64,000 nucleotides of DNA from Aphanomyces cochlioides (lineage: Eukaryota > Oomycota > Saprolegniomycetes > Saprolegniales > Verrucalvaceae): positions 372,001-436,000 of the forward strand of contig JAHQRK010000036.1 of assembly GCA_019828595.1 (NCBI GenBank). The letters run 5' to 3'. The translations under genes and the position numbers were made by a program. Positions 63,574-64,000 of the stretch are shown in pieces. Numbering within the stretch: position 1 is the first letter of the stretch; each line of letters opens with the position of its first letter. The notes beneath the pieces are model-generated. The model ran no database searches. It was not told the origin of the DNA and saw only the letters and a list, made by a program, of their open reading frames with translations.

Positions 63574-64000
63574 CTACTCAAGACTTGCCCATCGCAGCGG
63601 AGTGTACAAATCGACCGACAGAATTGCTGGGAAACCGACCGGGAGCGGCGTCCCTTGTGGAATACCAAGGATACGACGTCCGTCAAATTGGATGATGGTT
63701 CTTGGCGCGGCAATCGGACGTGGATCACATTCTTCAAGGTTTGCACGAACATCGTACAGCTTGTACTCGGCATTTTCAAAGTCGGGATCGAACTTGACGC
63801 ACAGCACGTACTCCACTCCTGGCCTGGCAGCCCATACCACAATCGCTTTATGGTCCAGTTGTCCTGGCGCCCTTCCCCATGGCTGCGAGACACCAATCTC
63901 AATGATGATCGTCCGAAAGTCGCCAAATCTCGGAATGCCAGGAGGAAGTACCGAGTGCTGTGTTTCACTGTACGGACCAAAACTCAGGTCTGGTTTATGT
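63574..64000 (-). CDS. repeat-family gene U, copy 8 (C-terminal 141 aa, continues past the window)
   Basis: Open from the window end to TAG 63574-63576 with no defect: PDLSFGPYSETQHSVLPPGI, IIIEIGVSQPWGRAPGQLDH, GVEYVLCVKFDPDFENAEYK, IIQFDGRRILGIPQGTPLPV, GFPAILSVDLYTPL. Close to the intact copy, so the array continues beyond the window. Confidence 0.75.
   Translation of the reverse strand, partial: HKPDLSFGPYSETQHSVLPPGIPRFGDFRTIIIEIGVSQPWGRAPGQLDHKAIVVWAARPGVEYVLCVKFDPDFENAEYKLYDVRANLEECDPRPIAAPRTIIQFDGRRILGIPQGTPLPVGFPAILSVDLYTPLRWASLE

Noticed and set aside
1..64000. CRISPR array, bacterial operon or integrated bacterial DNA
   Set aside because: No regularly spaced repeats; genes have spliceosomal introns and eukaryotic domains throughout.

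Overview
The window looks like nuclear DNA of an oomycete, most likely a saprolegnialean close to Aphanomyces. The basis is a Crinkler (CRN) type effector gene, introns of only about 40-50 nt with GT-AG ends, Ty3/gypsy elements with chromodomains, and Tc1/mariner, pogo and hAT transposons. The genus is an inference; no marker gene fixes it.

Layout. 1-7147 is host DNA: the 3' part of a coiled-coil gene (+) and, converging on it with 10 nt between the stop codons, the TOR kinase gene (-), which lacks its N-terminal HEAT region and has one frameshift. 7149-16290 is a TE-rich stretch: a frameshifted Tc1/mariner element, AT-rich DNA with TIR-like ends, and a CRN gene split inside its NTPase domain by an intact Tc1/mariner element of exactly the same length (1,535 bp). 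16411-34938 is a large Ty3/gypsy element (-) with 2.41 kb LTRs, gag, protease, RT, two RNase H domains, integrase, a chromodomain ORF and an antisense accessory gene. Its 5' LTR holds a pogo-like transposon that itself holds a second pogo-like transposon.

35219-38991 contains the two halves of one host gene, a CID-domain/CCCH-type RNA-processing factor. They are separated by a 2.6 kb inversion (36368-38991) whose other end lies in pol of a second Ty3/gypsy element (to 50310). That element carries an intact hAT transposon with a perfect 8-bp target duplication. 50656-51969 is an intact cyclophilin-RS gene. With the inversion and insertion undone, the CID gene and the cyclophilin gene would be divergent neighbours.

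52000-64000 is a mosaic of about eight copies, on both strands, of an unnamed gene family with a possible PD-(D/E)XK (Uma2-like) fold, mixed with pieces of an ABCC-type ABC transporter. One copy is intact (61647-62417) and one runs intact off the window end.

Caution: single-base frameshifts occur in nearly every long gene, host and TE alike. Some may be assembly indels rather than real decay. Insertions, target duplications, LTR pairs and the inversion do not depend on single bases and are the firmer calls.
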